The notes beneath the pieces are model-generated. The model ran no database searches, had not been told where the DNA came from, and saw only the letters and a program-made list of their open reading frames with translations. Below, one piece after another: positions 1 through 8,350 of a stretch of 64,000 nucleotides of DNA. This stretch comes from Streptomyces diacarni (lineage in GTDB: Bacteria; Actinomycetota; Actinomycetes; Streptomycetales; Streptomycetaceae). The stretch's first letter is position 1; the number at the start of each line of letters is the position of its first letter. The stretch spans positions 488,069 through 552,068 of the forward strand of contig NZ_QOIN01000046.1 in NCBI RefSeq assembly GCF_003323715.1, read 5' to 3'. The translations under genes and the position numbers were made by a program.

Positions 1-377
1 TGCTGGACGCACGCGGCAACGGCCAGAAGATCATCCTGGCGCTCGACACCGTCAAGGACCTGGCCGACGAGGAGATGAAGGTCGTCGTCGACCCCGAGAA
101 GGGCGTCCAGAAGATCACCAAGCTGATGGACCCGGCGGAGGCCACCGGCGAGTACATCGGGCTTACCCTCATCGAGGCCGAGGCGGGCGCCGAGCTGGCC
201 GACGCGCTCAAGGCCACCTTCGAGAAGGACCCGCAGCTCTACTACGAGGACGGCTACCAGGAGCTGGTCAACCGCGGCTTCAAGGTCGACATCGCCCCGA
301 TCGGCGACGTCAAGTGGGTCGAGATCGACAACCACGACGATCTCGCCAAGGGCCGGGAGATCGCATGCCAGTACTGA
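1..377 (+). CDS. Sugar/polyol-phosphate nucleotidyltransferase, C-terminal part (5' end outside window)
   Basis: The reading frame is open from the left edge to a stop at 375-377, so only the last ~125 residues are present. The C-terminal run WVEIDNHDDLAKGREI resembles the ends of LicC/phosphocholine cytidylyltransferase-like NTP transferases, whose final conserved Asp binds metal. The catalytic N-terminal GXGXR region lies outside the window, so substrate and nucleotide cannot be read. The next gene overlaps it by 13 bp and a CDP-alcohol phosphotransferase follows. I infer that it activates a polyol phosphate with CTP for that enzyme. Confidence 0.7.
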   Translation, partial: LDARGNGQKIILALDTVKDLADEEMKVVVDPEKGVQKITKLMDPAEATGEYIGLTLIEAEAGAELADALKATFEKDPQLYYEDGYQELVNRGFKVDIAPIGDVKWVEIDNHDDLAKGREIACQY

Positions 378-1426
378 CCCGCCTCATTCCGTCGCCGGTC
401 GTCGTGGACATCTCCCGCGGCGCCCTGGACGACCTGGCGGGCCTGTTGGCCGATCAGCGGATCTCCACCAACGGCAAGCTCGCTTTCGCGATCAGCGGCG
501 GCTCGGGCGCGGCGCTGCGCGACCGGTTCGCTCCGCTGCTGCCCAACGCCTCCTGGTACGAGATCGGCGGCGGCACCCTGGACGACGCGATCAAGCTCGC
601 CGACGCCATGAAGTCGGGCCGCTACGACGCGGTGGTCGGGCTCGGCGGCGGCAAGATCATCGACTGTGCGAAGTACGCGGCGGCCCGCATCGGGCTGCCG
701 CTGGTCGCCGTCGCCACGAACCTGTCGCACGACGGCCTGTGCTCGCCTGTCGCCACCCTCGACAACGACGCGGGCCGCGGCTCCTACGGGGTGCCCAACC
801 CGATCGCCGTCGTCATCGACCTCGACGTCATCCGCGAGGCGCCCGAGCGCTACATCCGCTCCGGCATCGGCGACGTGATCTCCAACATCTCCGCGGTCAA
901 GGACTGGGAGCTGGGCCACGAGCAGCGCGGCGAGGGCATCGACGGGCTCGCCGCCGCCATGGCCCGCCAGGCGGGAGAAGCGATCCTGCACCACCCGGGC
1001 GACGTGTCCGACGACGGTTTCCTCCAGGTGCTGGCCGAGGGGCTGGTGCTCACCGGCATCTCGATGTCGGTCGCGGGCGACAGCCGTCCCGCGTCGGGCG
1101 CCTGCCACGAGATCAACCACGCCTTCGACCTGCTCTACCCCAAGCGGGCCGCGCCCCACGGCGAGCAGTGCGGACTCGGCGCCGCCTTCGCCACCTACCT
1201 GCGCGGGGACAAGGACACGGCCAAGCTGATGGTCGAGGTGCTGCGCCGGCACAGGCTGCCGGTGCTGCCCGCGGACATCGGCTTCGACCGCGACGAGTTC
1301 GTCGAGGCCGTCGCGTACGCACCGCAGACCCGCCCCGGGCGCTACACGATCCTCGAACACCTCGACCTGTCCACCGACCAGATCAGGGACGCGTACGCGG
1401 ACTATGCACAAACCATCGGTAGCTGA
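365..1426 (+). CDS. Iron-containing alcohol dehydrogenase family, sn-glycerol-1-phosphate dehydrogenase-like (EgsA/AraM type)
   Basis: A 353-residue protein of the Fe-ADH_2 family, which reduces dihydroxyacetone phosphate to sn-glycerol 1-phosphate with NAD(P)H. Seen: a nucleotide-binding GLGGGKIIDCAKYAA stretch, the family motif SHDGLCSP, and probable metal ligands in ACHEINHAFD and APHGEQCGLG. ATG at 365 was chosen because GGGAG lies about 6 nt upstream; it overlaps the previous stop by 13 bp, which fits translational coupling. Flanked by a nucleotidyltransferase and a CDP-alcohol phosphotransferase, it probably supplies the alcohol phosphate. A related polyol-phosphate dehydrogenase role is also possible. 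Confidence 0.75.
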   Translation: MPVLTRLIPSPVVVDISRGALDDLAGLLADQRISTNGKLAFAISGGSGAALRDRFAPLLPNASWYEIGGGTLDDAIKLADAMKSGRYDAVVGLGGGKIIDCAKYAAARIGLPLVAVATNLSHDGLCSPVATLDNDAGRGSYGVPNPIAVVIDLDVIREAPERYIRSGIGDVISNISAVKDWELGHEQRGEGIDGLAAAMARQAGEAILHHPGDVSDDGFLQVLAEGLVLTGISMSVAGDSRPASGACHEINHAFDLLYPKRAAPHGEQCGLGAAFATYLRGDKDTAKLMVEVLRRHRLPVLPADIGFDRDEFVEAVAYAPQTRPGRYTILEHLDLSTDQIRDAYADYAQTIGS

Positions 1427-2183
1427 GCTGCGGCCGGTCGTCCACCCCGAGGGTGTGAAGGACCGGCGCAGCGGTGAGCACTGGGCCGGCCGGCTCTACA
1501 TGCGCGAGATCTCGCTGCGGGTGGACCGGCACCTGGTGAACACCCGGGTCACGCCCAACCAGCTGACGTACGTGATGACGCTCGCCGGCGTCCTGGCGCT
1601 GCCCGCGCTGCTGGTGCCCGGGATCGCCGGGGCCGTGCTCGGCGCGCTGATGGTCCAGGCGTATCTGCTGCTCGACTGCGTCGACGGCGAGGTGGCCCGC
1701 TGGAAGAAGCAGTTCTCGCTGGGCGGGGTCTATCTGGACCGGGTCGGCGCCTATCTGTGCGACGCAGCGGTGCTGGTCGGCTTCGGCCTGCGCGCCGCCG
1801 ATCTGTGGGGGAGCGGGCGCATCGACTGGCTGTGGGCCTTCCTGGGCACCCTGGCCGCGCTCGGCGCCATCCTGATCAAGGCGGAGTCCGACCTGGTGGG
1901 CGTCGCCCGGCACCAGGGCGGGTTGCCGCCGGTCAAGGAGTCGGCGTCCGAGCCGCGTTCCTCCGGGATGGCGCTGGCCCGCAGGGCGGCGGCGGCGCTG
2001 AAGTTCCACCGGCTGGTCCTCGGCATCGAGGCGTCGCTGCTGATCGTGGTGCTGGCGGTCGTGGACCAGGTCCGCGGGGATCTGTTCTTCTCCCGGCTGG
2101 GTGTGGCAGTCCTGGCGGGCATCGCGGTTGTCCAGACGCTGCTGCACCTGGTGTCCATCCTCGCCTCCAGCAGGCTGAAGTGA
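1404..2183 (+). CDS. CDP-alcohol phosphatidyltransferase family membrane protein
   Basis: A 259-residue integral membrane protein that would transfer a phospho-alcohol from a CDP-linked donor to an acceptor alcohol. The family signature starts at about residue 93 as DGEVAR, followed after 8 residues by G and after 3 more by D. The last Asp expected four residues later is replaced by Ala (DRVGA), with another Asp further on. Hydrophobic segments follow at about residues 110-130, 140-160 and 205-255. It overlaps the preceding gene by 23 bp. Substrate is unknown; context suggests a CDP-glycerol-like donor made by the two genes upstream. Confidence 0.75.
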   Translation: MHKPSVAELRPVVHPEGVKDRRSGEHWAGRLYMREISLRVDRHLVNTRVTPNQLTYVMTLAGVLALPALLVPGIAGAVLGALMVQAYLLLDCVDGEVARWKKQFSLGGVYLDRVGAYLCDAAVLVGFGLRAADLWGSGRIDWLWAFLGTLAALGAILIKAESDLVGVARHQGGLPPVKESASEPRSSGMALARRAAAALKFHRLVLGIEASLLIVVLAVVDQVRGDLFFSRLGVAVLAGIAVVQTLLHLVSILASSRLK

Positions 2184-2194
2184 CAGGGGGCGAC

Positions 2195-3124
2195 GTGAGC
2201 CGGGACAGCCAGGACGGTCGGGGCAGCCGGGACGGCAAGGGCACAGCGACGATGCGACTGGGCGCCGTGGTGCTGACCATGGGCAACCGCCCCGAGGAGC
2301 TGCGCGCGCTGCTCGACTCGGTGGCCGGGCAGAAGGGCGAGAGGATCGAGGTCGTGGTCGTCGGCAACGGCGCGCCGCTGCCCGACCTGCCCGAAGGCGT
2401 CCGCACGGTCGAGCTGGAGGAGAACCTCGGGATCCCCGGGGGCCGCAACGTCGGCATCGAGGCGTTCGGGCCCGCGGGCCGCGAGGTGGACGCGCTGCTC
2501 TTCCTGGACGACGACGGGCTGCTTCCTTCGCCCGATACGGCCGAACTGGTGCGCGAGGCCTTCGCGGCCGATCCGAGTCTCGGCATCATCAGCTTCCGCA
2601 TCGCCGACCCGGACACCGGCGTGACCCAGCGCCGCCACGTGCCCCGGCTGCGGGCCTCAGAACCGATGCGCTCCTCGAAGGTGACCACCTTCCTCGGCGG
2701 CGCCAACGCCGCACGCACCAGCGTGCTGGCCCAAGTCGGCGGTCTCCCCGACGAGTTCTTCTACGCCCACGAGGAGACCGACCTGGCCTGGCGCGCGCTG
2801 GACGCGGGCTGGGGCATCGAGTACCGCGCCGACATGGTGCTGCACCACCCCACCACGGCGCCCAGCAGGCACGCGGTCTACCACCGCATGGTGGCCCGCA
2901 ACCGGGTCTGGCTCGCCCGCCGCAACCTTCCGGCCCTCCTCGTCCCCGTCTACCTCGGCGTCTGGCTGCTGCTGACGTTGGCCCGCCGCCCCTCCATGCC
3001 GGCGTTGAAGGCGTGGCTGGGCGGATTCAAGGAGGGCTGGACGACACCCGCGGGCCCCCGCCGCCCCATGCGGTGGCGTACGGTATGGCGTCTGACGCGG
3101 CTCGGACGCCCGCCCGTGATCTGA
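2195..3124 (+). CDS. Family 2 glycosyltransferase
   Basis: About 309 residues. The N-terminal GT-A fold is recognisable (GAVVLTMGNRPEELRALLDS), with LGIPGGRNVGIE and an acidic metal-binding site FLDDDG. A further motif, YAHEETDLAWRA, resembles the ED region of rhamnosyl-type GT2 enzymes. A hydrophobic stretch near the C-terminus (LPALLVPVYLGVWLLLTLA) suggests membrane association. GTG at 2195 follows AGGGGG at 2185-2190. GTG at 2180 (overlapping the previous stop) and ATG at 2252 are in-frame alternatives. Donor and acceptor are unknown; it probably decorates the product of the preceding genes before export. Confidence 0.8.
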   Translation: MSRDSQDGRGSRDGKGTATMRLGAVVLTMGNRPEELRALLDSVAGQKGERIEVVVVGNGAPLPDLPEGVRTVELEENLGIPGGRNVGIEAFGPAGREVDALLFLDDDGLLPSPDTAELVREAFAADPSLGIISFRIADPDTGVTQRRHVPRLRASEPMRSSKVTTFLGGANAARTSVLAQVGGLPDEFFYAHEETDLAWRALDAGWGIEYRADMVLHHPTTAPSRHAVYHRMVARNRVWLARRNLPALLVPVYLGVWLLLTLARRPSMPALKAWLGGFKEGWTTPAGPRRPMRWRTVWRLTRLGRPPVI

Positions 3125-3190
3125 CAAGCTCTCCCTTTGAGAGCATCGGCTCCCAAACACCTGCGCAGTGTGAGGACGAAAGTTTCCATC

Positions 3191-4132
3191 GTGAGCGAGA
3201 CAACCCACGACAGTGCCGTCGGTGTGACGCCCCCGCCGTCACCGGACGACGGTCTGACCTCGGCCGAACTCGCGGCCAAGTACGGCCTGTCGGTGAGCGG
3301 GGCGCGCCCTACGCTGCCCGAGTACGTGCGGCAGCTGTGGGCGCGGCGGCACTTCATCCTCGCCTTCTCCCGGGCGAAGCTGACGGCGCAGTACAGCCAG
3401 GCCAAGCTGGGCCAGCTGTGGCAGGTCGCCACCCCGCTGCTCAACGCGGCGGTCTACTTCCTCATCTTCGGCATCATCATGGGCGGCCGCGAGGGGATCC
3501 CCGGCGGGCAGAACCGCTACATCCCGTTCCTGGTCACCGGGGTGTTCGTCTTCACCTTCACCCAGACCTCGGTGCTCAACGGGGTGCGGGCGATCTCCTC
3601 GAACCTGGGGCTGGTGCGGGCGCTGCACTTCCCGCGGGCCTCGCTGCCCATCTCGATCTCGCTCCAGCAGCTCCAGCAGCTGCTGTTCTCGATGATCGTC
3701 CTGGTCGTCATCCTGCTCGGCTTCCGTGAGCTGCCCGGCTTCTCGTGGCTGATGATCGTCCCGGTCCTGGCCTGCCAGTTCGTCTTCAACACCGGGCTCG
3801 CGCTGATCATGGCGCGGCTGGGCAGCAAGACCCCCGACCTGGCGCAGCTGATGCCGTTCATCACCCGCACCTGGCTGTACGCCTCCGGCGTGATGTTCTC
3901 CCTGCCGTACATGCTCACCAAGCACAACGCGCCCGACTGGCTGGTCGACGTGATGCAGGGCAACCCGGCCACGGTCTACATGGACCTGATGCGGTACGCG
4001 CTGATCGACGAGTACGGGGTTTCGGACATGTCGCCGCTGGCCTGGCCGCTCGCCGTCTTCTGGGCGGTTGTGTTCGGCATCGGCGGATTTGTTTTCTTCT
4101 GGAAGGCGGAGGAGCGTTATGGCCGTGGCTGA
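3191..4132 (+). CDS. ABC-2 type polysaccharide/teichoic acid export permease
   Basis: A 313-residue permease of the TagG/Wzm class, with an N-terminal cytoplasmic segment and about six hydrophobic helices (for example TPLLNAAVYFLIFGIIMGG and ending in FWAVVFGIGGFVFFWK). GTG at 3191 was preferred because GAGGACGAAAG lies just upstream; an in-frame start at 3137 would add 18 residues. It overlaps the ATPase gene by 14 bp, as expected for a two-component exporter. It would move a lipid-linked polymer across the cytoplasmic membrane. Confidence 0.85.
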   Translation: MSETTHDSAVGVTPPPSPDDGLTSAELAAKYGLSVSGARPTLPEYVRQLWARRHFILAFSRAKLTAQYSQAKLGQLWQVATPLLNAAVYFLIFGIIMGGREGIPGGQNRYIPFLVTGVFVFTFTQTSVLNGVRAISSNLGLVRALHFPRASLPISISLQQLQQLLFSMIVLVVILLGFRELPGFSWLMIVPVLACQFVFNTGLALIMARLGSKTPDLAQLMPFITRTWLYASGVMFSLPYMLTKHNAPDWLVDVMQGNPATVYMDLMRYALIDEYGVSDMSPLAWPLAVFWAVVFGIGGFVFFWKAEERYGRG

Positions 4133-4964
4133 GCAAACCGAGCGCAGCGGAGCGACCGCCCAGTCCGGTACGAAGACCGAGGCCCAGGCCGAGCGGACCC
4201 CGGCCCCGTGGGTGCCGACCGTGGTCGCCGAGGATCTGCACATCGTCTACCGCGTCTACGGCGGCGCCAAGGGCAGGGGCAGCGCGACCGCGGCGCTCAA
4301 CCGGATCATCCGCCGCAAGCCGGGTGGCGGTATGCGCGAGGTGCACGCGGTGCGGGGCGTCAGCTTCACCGCCTACCGCGGCCAGGCCATCGGCCTGATC
4401 GGCTCCAACGGTTCCGGCAAGTCGACGCTGCTGAAGGCGGTCGCCGGGTTGCTGCCGGCCGAGCGGGGCCGCGTCTACACCGACGGCCAGCCCTCGCTGC
4501 TGGGCGTGAACGCGGCGATGATGAACGACCTGACGGGCGAGCGGAATGTCATCCTCGGCGGCCTGGCCATGGGCATGTCCCGCGAGGAGGTGGCCCGCCG
4601 CTACCAGGGGATCGTCGACTTCTCCGGCATCAACGAGAAGGGCGACTTCATCACCCTGCCGATGCGCACCTACTCCTCGGGCATGGCGGCCCGGCTGCGC
4701 TTCTCGATCGCCGCGGCCAAGAACCACGACGTCCTCATGATCGACGAGGCGCTGGCCACCGGCGACAAGAAGTTTCAGAAGCGCTCCGAGGCCCGCATCC
4801 GCGAGCTGCGCAAGGAGGCCGGCACGGTCTTCCTCGTCAGCCACAACAACAAGTCCATCCGCGACACCTGCGAGCGGGTGCTGTGGCTGGAGAAGGGTGA
4901 GCTGCTCCTGGACGGGCCCACCGACGAGGTCCTCAAGGAGTACGAGAAGTTCACCAGCAAGTAG
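4119..4964 (+). CDS. ABC transporter ATP-binding protein for polysaccharide/teichoic acid export
   Basis: A 281-residue ATPase of the TagH/Wzt class. It has a Walker A at about residue 104 (GSNGSGKST), a signature YSSGMAARLRFS, a Walker B VLMIDEAL and the H-loop FLVSHNN. ATG at 4119 has GGAGGAG 4 nt upstream, and the gene overlaps the permease by 14 bp. There is no C-terminal carbohydrate-binding extension, so it resembles the short TagH-like type. It powers export with the permease encoded just before it. A very strong hairpin closes the unit. Confidence 0.88.
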   Translation: MAVAEQTERSGATAQSGTKTEAQAERTPAPWVPTVVAEDLHIVYRVYGGAKGRGSATAALNRIIRRKPGGGMREVHAVRGVSFTAYRGQAIGLIGSNGSGKSTLLKAVAGLLPAERGRVYTDGQPSLLGVNAAMMNDLTGERNVILGGLAMGMSREEVARRYQGIVDFSGINEKGDFITLPMRTYSSGMAARLRFSIAAAKNHDVLMIDEALATGDKKFQKRSEARIRELRKEAGTVFLVSHNNKSIRDTCERVLWLEKGELLLDGPTDEVLKEYEKFTSK

Positions 4965-4985
4965 CCCGCTCCCACGCGGTGCCGT

Positions 4986-5039
4986 GAACGGCGAGTGGCC
5001 CGCGCCCCCCCCGGTGGGGGCGCGGGCCACTCGCCGTTC
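4986..5039. terminator. Bidirectional terminator, perfect 24-bp stem
   Basis: Positions 4986-5009 are the exact reverse complement of 5016-5039, leaving a 6-nt loop. It sits between two convergent genes (exporter ATPase and MMPL protein) and is symmetrical, so it can serve both. There is no T-run, which is normal for Streptomyces. Confidence 0.9.
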
Positions 5040-5051
5040 GGCGGAGCCGGT

Positions 5052-7292
5052 TCACACGCCCGAGTGCACCGGTTCCTTGTCCTTGCCGCTGTCGTTGTCG
5101 GCGGTTGCGGACGCGTCCTCGGTCGCCTTGCCGGGGTCCGACTCGCTCAGCCCGACCCTGGCGTGCAGCCGCCGCAGCGGTCGGGGCGCGTACCAGGAGG
5201 TGCGGCCCAGCAGCCGCATGGCGGCCGGCACGAGTACGCCGCGCACCGCGACGGCGTCGATCAGGATGGCGAGCCCGCTGCCGAGGCCGAACATCTGCAG
5301 GAACGAGATCTGGCTGGTGGCGAAGGCGAAGAAGCTGACCGCCAGCAGTCCCGCCGCCATGGTGACGATGCGTCCGGTACGGGAGAGGCCGCCGGCCACG
5401 GCCTCACGGTCGTCGGTGCCCGCGTCGTGCAGTTCCTTGATGCGGCTGGTCACGAAGACCTCGTAGTCCATGGACAGCCCGAAGACGATGCAGAACATCA
5501 AAACCGTCATCGAGGTGTCCATCGGCATCGCGGTGAAGCCCAGCACCGAGGACAGGTGGCCGTCCTGGAAGACCCAGACCATGGCGCCGATGGCCGCCGT
5601 CAGGCTGATCGCGTTCAGCACCAGGGCCCGCAGCGGCTGGACGACGCTGCCGGTGAAGAGGAACAGCAGTACGAACGTCGAGCCGAGGACCCACAGCACG
5701 GCCGCGGGCAGCTTGTCGGCGATGGCGGTCTTGGAGTCGATGAGCGCCGCGTCCTGGCCGCCGACGAGTACGCGGACACCGTCGGGCCCCGGCATGGCGC
5801 GGAGGTCGCGGACGAGTTCTGCGGCCGCGTCCGAGGCGGGGGTGGTCTTCGTGGTGACGGTCAGCCGGTGGACACCGTCGCGTTCGAAGGCGGCGGCCGA
5901 GGCGTCCGGCTTCCGTACGGCGTGCCCCGCGGCCCAGGTGCCGGTGGCGGACCGGACGCGGACGACGCCCTCCAGCCGCGAGACGTCGGCGGCGTACCGG
6001 GCGACGGCCCGCTGTGGGGCGCTCTCCTCGGAGACCAGGGCGATGCTCGCGGCGTCGTTGCCCGCGAAGTCCTGCTGGAGCACCGTGGAGACCTGGCGGC
6101 TCTCGGCGGACTCGGGCAGCACCCGCTCGTCGGGGGAGCCGAACGTGGCACCCAGCAGCGGGCTCGCGGCCAGCAGCAGGACGGCCAGCACCGGCAGGGC
6201 CGTCAGCGCCGGCCGCCGCATGACGGTGGTCGCCATCTTCCGCCACAGCGGGGCCTCGGGGCGGCGCACCGCGTCGGCCCAGGGCAGCCGCCCCTTGTTG
6301 ACCCGCTCTCCGAGCACCGCGAGCAGGGCGGGGACGATCAGCAGTGCGGCCAGTGCGGCGATGGCCACCACCCCGATGCCCGCGTACGCGAAGGAGCGCA
6401 GGAAGAACGGGGGGAAGAGCAGCAGTGCGGCCAGTGCGGCGACCACGGTGGCGGCCGAGAAGAGGATGGTGCGCCCCGCCGTGCGCACGGTCGTGCGCAG
6501 CGCCCGCGCCGTCTCATCACCTGCGCCGAGCCGTTCGCGGAAGCGGCTGACCAGCAGCAGTCCGTAGTCGATGCCAAGACCCAGACCGAGCGCCGTGGTC
6601 AGGTTGACGGCGAAGACGGAGACGTCGGTGACGCTGCCGAGGACGTAGAGCTCGGCGAAGGTGCCCAGGATGGCCACGACCCCGATGGCCAGGGGCAGCA
6701 GGGCCGCGACGACGCTGCCGAAGGCGATGATCAGCAGCACGAGCGTCACGGGGACGGCGATGGCCTCGGCCAGCGCGAGGTCCCCGGAGACCTGCGCGGT
6801 GATGTCGCCGTTCAGTGCGGCAGGGCCGCCCGCCTGGACGCTGACCGGGCCCTTCTCGCCGGTCCACTGGCCGGTCACCTCGGTGATCCGCTCGGTGTCG
6901 GCGTCGTCCATGTGGGCCAGCACGAGGGCGCGGTCGCCGTCGCGTGAGGTGAGCGCCGAGCCTCCCGGAGCCCAGTAGGAGGTCACCTGGGAGACGCCCG
7001 GCTCGGCGCGCAGGCCGCGTGTCAGCTTTTCCCCGGCCCGTTCGACGGCGGGGGCGTCCAGGTCGCCGTCCTGGGCGGAGACGAGCAGGACGAGATTGTT
7101 CTCTCCGCCGAACTTCTCCTCGATCAGTGCGGCGGCCCGTGAGGAGGGCGAGGCGGGATCGTCGAATCCGCCGCCCTTCAGCTTGCCGAAGGCGCCGAAG
7201 CCGACGGCGGCGAGCGCCACCACCGCCAGCAGGGCGAGCAGGAGCACGGTGCGCGCCCTGCGGTAGGTGAAGTCGGCTGTGCGGTCGAGCAC
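5052..7292 (-). CDS. MMPL/RND family membrane transporter
   Basis: A 746-residue protein of the MMPL family (MmpL, ActII-3-like), with two repeats each made of one helix, a large extracytoplasmic domain and five helices. Seen: N-terminal helix ARTVLLLALLAVVALAAVGF, a first helix block at about residues 170-340 containing GLGIDYGLLLVSRFRE, a second extracytoplasmic region, and a second block containing FGLSMDYEVFVTSRIKE. The two GXXXDY motifs mark the proton-relay helices. GTG at 7292 is preceded by GGGGGGAA. It probably exports a lipid or hydrophobic drug and is likely repressed by the divergent TetR gene. Confidence 0.9.
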   Translation of the reverse strand: MLDRTADFTYRRARTVLLLALLAVVALAAVGFGAFGKLKGGGFDDPASPSSRAAALIEEKFGGENNLVLLVSAQDGDLDAPAVERAGEKLTRGLRAEPGVSQVTSYWAPGGSALTSRDGDRALVLAHMDDADTERITEVTGQWTGEKGPVSVQAGGPAALNGDITAQVSGDLALAEAIAVPVTLVLLIIAFGSVVAALLPLAIGVVAILGTFAELYVLGSVTDVSVFAVNLTTALGLGLGIDYGLLLVSRFRERLGAGDETARALRTTVRTAGRTILFSAATVVAALAALLLFPPFFLRSFAYAGIGVVAIAALAALLIVPALLAVLGERVNKGRLPWADAVRRPEAPLWRKMATTVMRRPALTALPVLAVLLLAASPLLGATFGSPDERVLPESAESRQVSTVLQQDFAGNDAASIALVSEESAPQRAVARYAADVSRLEGVVRVRSATGTWAAGHAVRKPDASAAAFERDGVHRLTVTTKTTPASDAAAELVRDLRAMPGPDGVRVLVGGQDAALIDSKTAIADKLPAAVLWVLGSTFVLLFLFTGSVVQPLRALVLNAISLTAAIGAMVWVFQDGHLSSVLGFTAMPMDTSMTVLMFCIVFGLSMDYEVFVTSRIKELHDAGTDDREAVAGGLSRTGRIVTMAAGLLAVSFFAFATSQISFLQMFGLGSGLAILIDAVAVRGVLVPAAMRLLGRTSWYAPRPLRRLHARVGLSESDPGKATEDASATADNDSGKDKEPVHSGV

Positions 7293-7345
7293 GTGGTTCC
7301 CCCCGGTGGATGTGGCAGTGCGAAGGCGGGCGGCGGCCCCGCAGG

Positions 7346-7364
7346 ATGTTTACGCCGTCAACAT
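7346..7364. promoter_or_regulatory. TetR-type operator, copy 1
   Basis: The 19-mer ATGTTTACGCCGTCAACAT matches its own reverse complement at all but three pairs of positions. It lies between the MMPL gene and the divergent tetR-family gene. Its centre is 33 bp from a second copy. Confidence 0.7.
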
Positions 7365-7378
7365 GATGATGGCGGCGA

Positions 7379-7397
7379 ATGTTACGGCCGTCAACAT
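7379..7397. promoter_or_regulatory. TetR-type operator, copy 2
   Basis: ATGTTACGGCCGTCAACAT keeps the ATGTT-N9-AACAT arms of the first copy and shares the right half CCGTCAACAT with it. It lies immediately upstream of the tetR-family start codon, which fits autorepression. Confidence 0.65.
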
Positions 7398-7414
7398 CGG
7401 GCAGGATGGAGGCC

Positions 7415-8122
7415 ATGGAGGCGAACAGTGCAGCGAGGGGGCGGACGGCCCCCGGTGAAACCAGGGCGAGCGGTGGCAAAGAGGGCCGCTACCACCACGG
7501 CGACCTGCGCAACGCGTTGATCCGAGCCGCCATCGAACTGGCTGCCGAAGGCGGTCCGGACGCCGTGGTGCTGCGCGCCGCCGCCCGCAAGGTCGGCGTC
7601 TCCGCCACGGCCGCCTACCGCCACTTCGAGGGCCAGGGCGATCTGCTGGGCGCGGTCAAGGAGTACGGCCAGCAGCGCCTCGTCGCCTGCATGGAGGCGG
7701 TGGGCCGCGCGAGCGAGGACGTGGGGCCCCGGACGGTCACGGACCGCATGATGGAGCTCGGACGCGGCTACGTGCGCTTCGCCCGGGAGGAGCCCGGCCT
7801 CTACCGCACGGCCTTCTGCCGCAAGGCCCTCGGCGCCGTCGGCCTCACCGAGGAAGGGGGTCTGGCCGACGTGGAGGGGGAGCAGCCCGGCTGGGAGACC
7901 CGCTCCTTCGAACTGCTCACCGAGACGCTGGACGACGCCGTCGCCGCCGGTCTGATCACGCCCGAGCGCCGCCCCGGGGCCGAGCTGAGCGCCTGGGCCA
8001 TGGTGCACGGGGTGGCCATGCTCTTCCTCGACGGCCCGCTCGGCACCCTGACGGACGAGGAGTCCTCCTACGTCGTCGACCGCGTTCTGACCGACATCCT
8101 GGCCGGTTTGATGTCCTCCTGA
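7415..8122 (+). CDS. TetR family transcriptional regulator
   Basis: About 235 residues. The N-terminal helix-turn-helix is clear (GRYHHGDLRNALIRAAIELA, then VLRAAARKVGVSATAAYRHF). The C-terminal ligand-binding region (FAREEPGLYRTAFCRKALGA) resembles the TetR_C domains of the WHG type. Starts at 7406 and 7415 are both in frame, and 7415 is chosen tentatively. It is divergent from the MMPL exporter, and two palindromes lie between them, so it most likely represses the exporter and itself. The inducer is unknown. Confidence 0.85.
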   Translation: MEANSAARGRTAPGETRASGGKEGRYHHGDLRNALIRAAIELAAEGGPDAVVLRAAARKVGVSATAAYRHFEGQGDLLGAVKEYGQQRLVACMEAVGRASEDVGPRTVTDRMMELGRGYVRFAREEPGLYRTAFCRKALGAVGLTEEGGLADVEGEQPGWETRSFELLTETLDDAVAAGLITPERRPGAELSAWAMVHGVAMLFLDGPLGTLTDEESSYVVDRVLTDILAGLMSS

Positions 8123-8350
8123 CGGGTGATCACGAATGTCGGACCCGGGATGGTGACCCACCGCACGGGGGATTGATGTACGGCGTAAGCTGTTTCGGTG
8201 CTGATGCGCGGTAAGTCGGGCGAGTCGGTCCTGGGCGAGGTGTGCCACGGGCCGCTTCCGCAGGCCAGCGCGTGCGGCGTGTCCGAAATAGGATGTTCTG
8301 GCGCGGCGGTGTAGAAACGGAGATGTGACGGCAATGGCCATGGGCAGTAC
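8123..8350. other. Leader region of the hopanoid operon
   Basis: A 228-bp gap without an established gene. It contains a TAGGAT -10-like hexamer at 8289-8294 but no convincing -35. A short ORF at 8204-8314 (36 codons, three Cys) is open but unproven; see findings. Confidence 0.4.

Noticed and set aside
254..1411. Very long open frames opposite or beside real genes (for example 254-1411 minus, 4995-6947 plus, 18570-20831 plus)
   Set aside because: They are shadow frames produced by high G+C; their products are Arg/Gly/Ala/His-rich without domains, and the overlapping frame is a clear gene.
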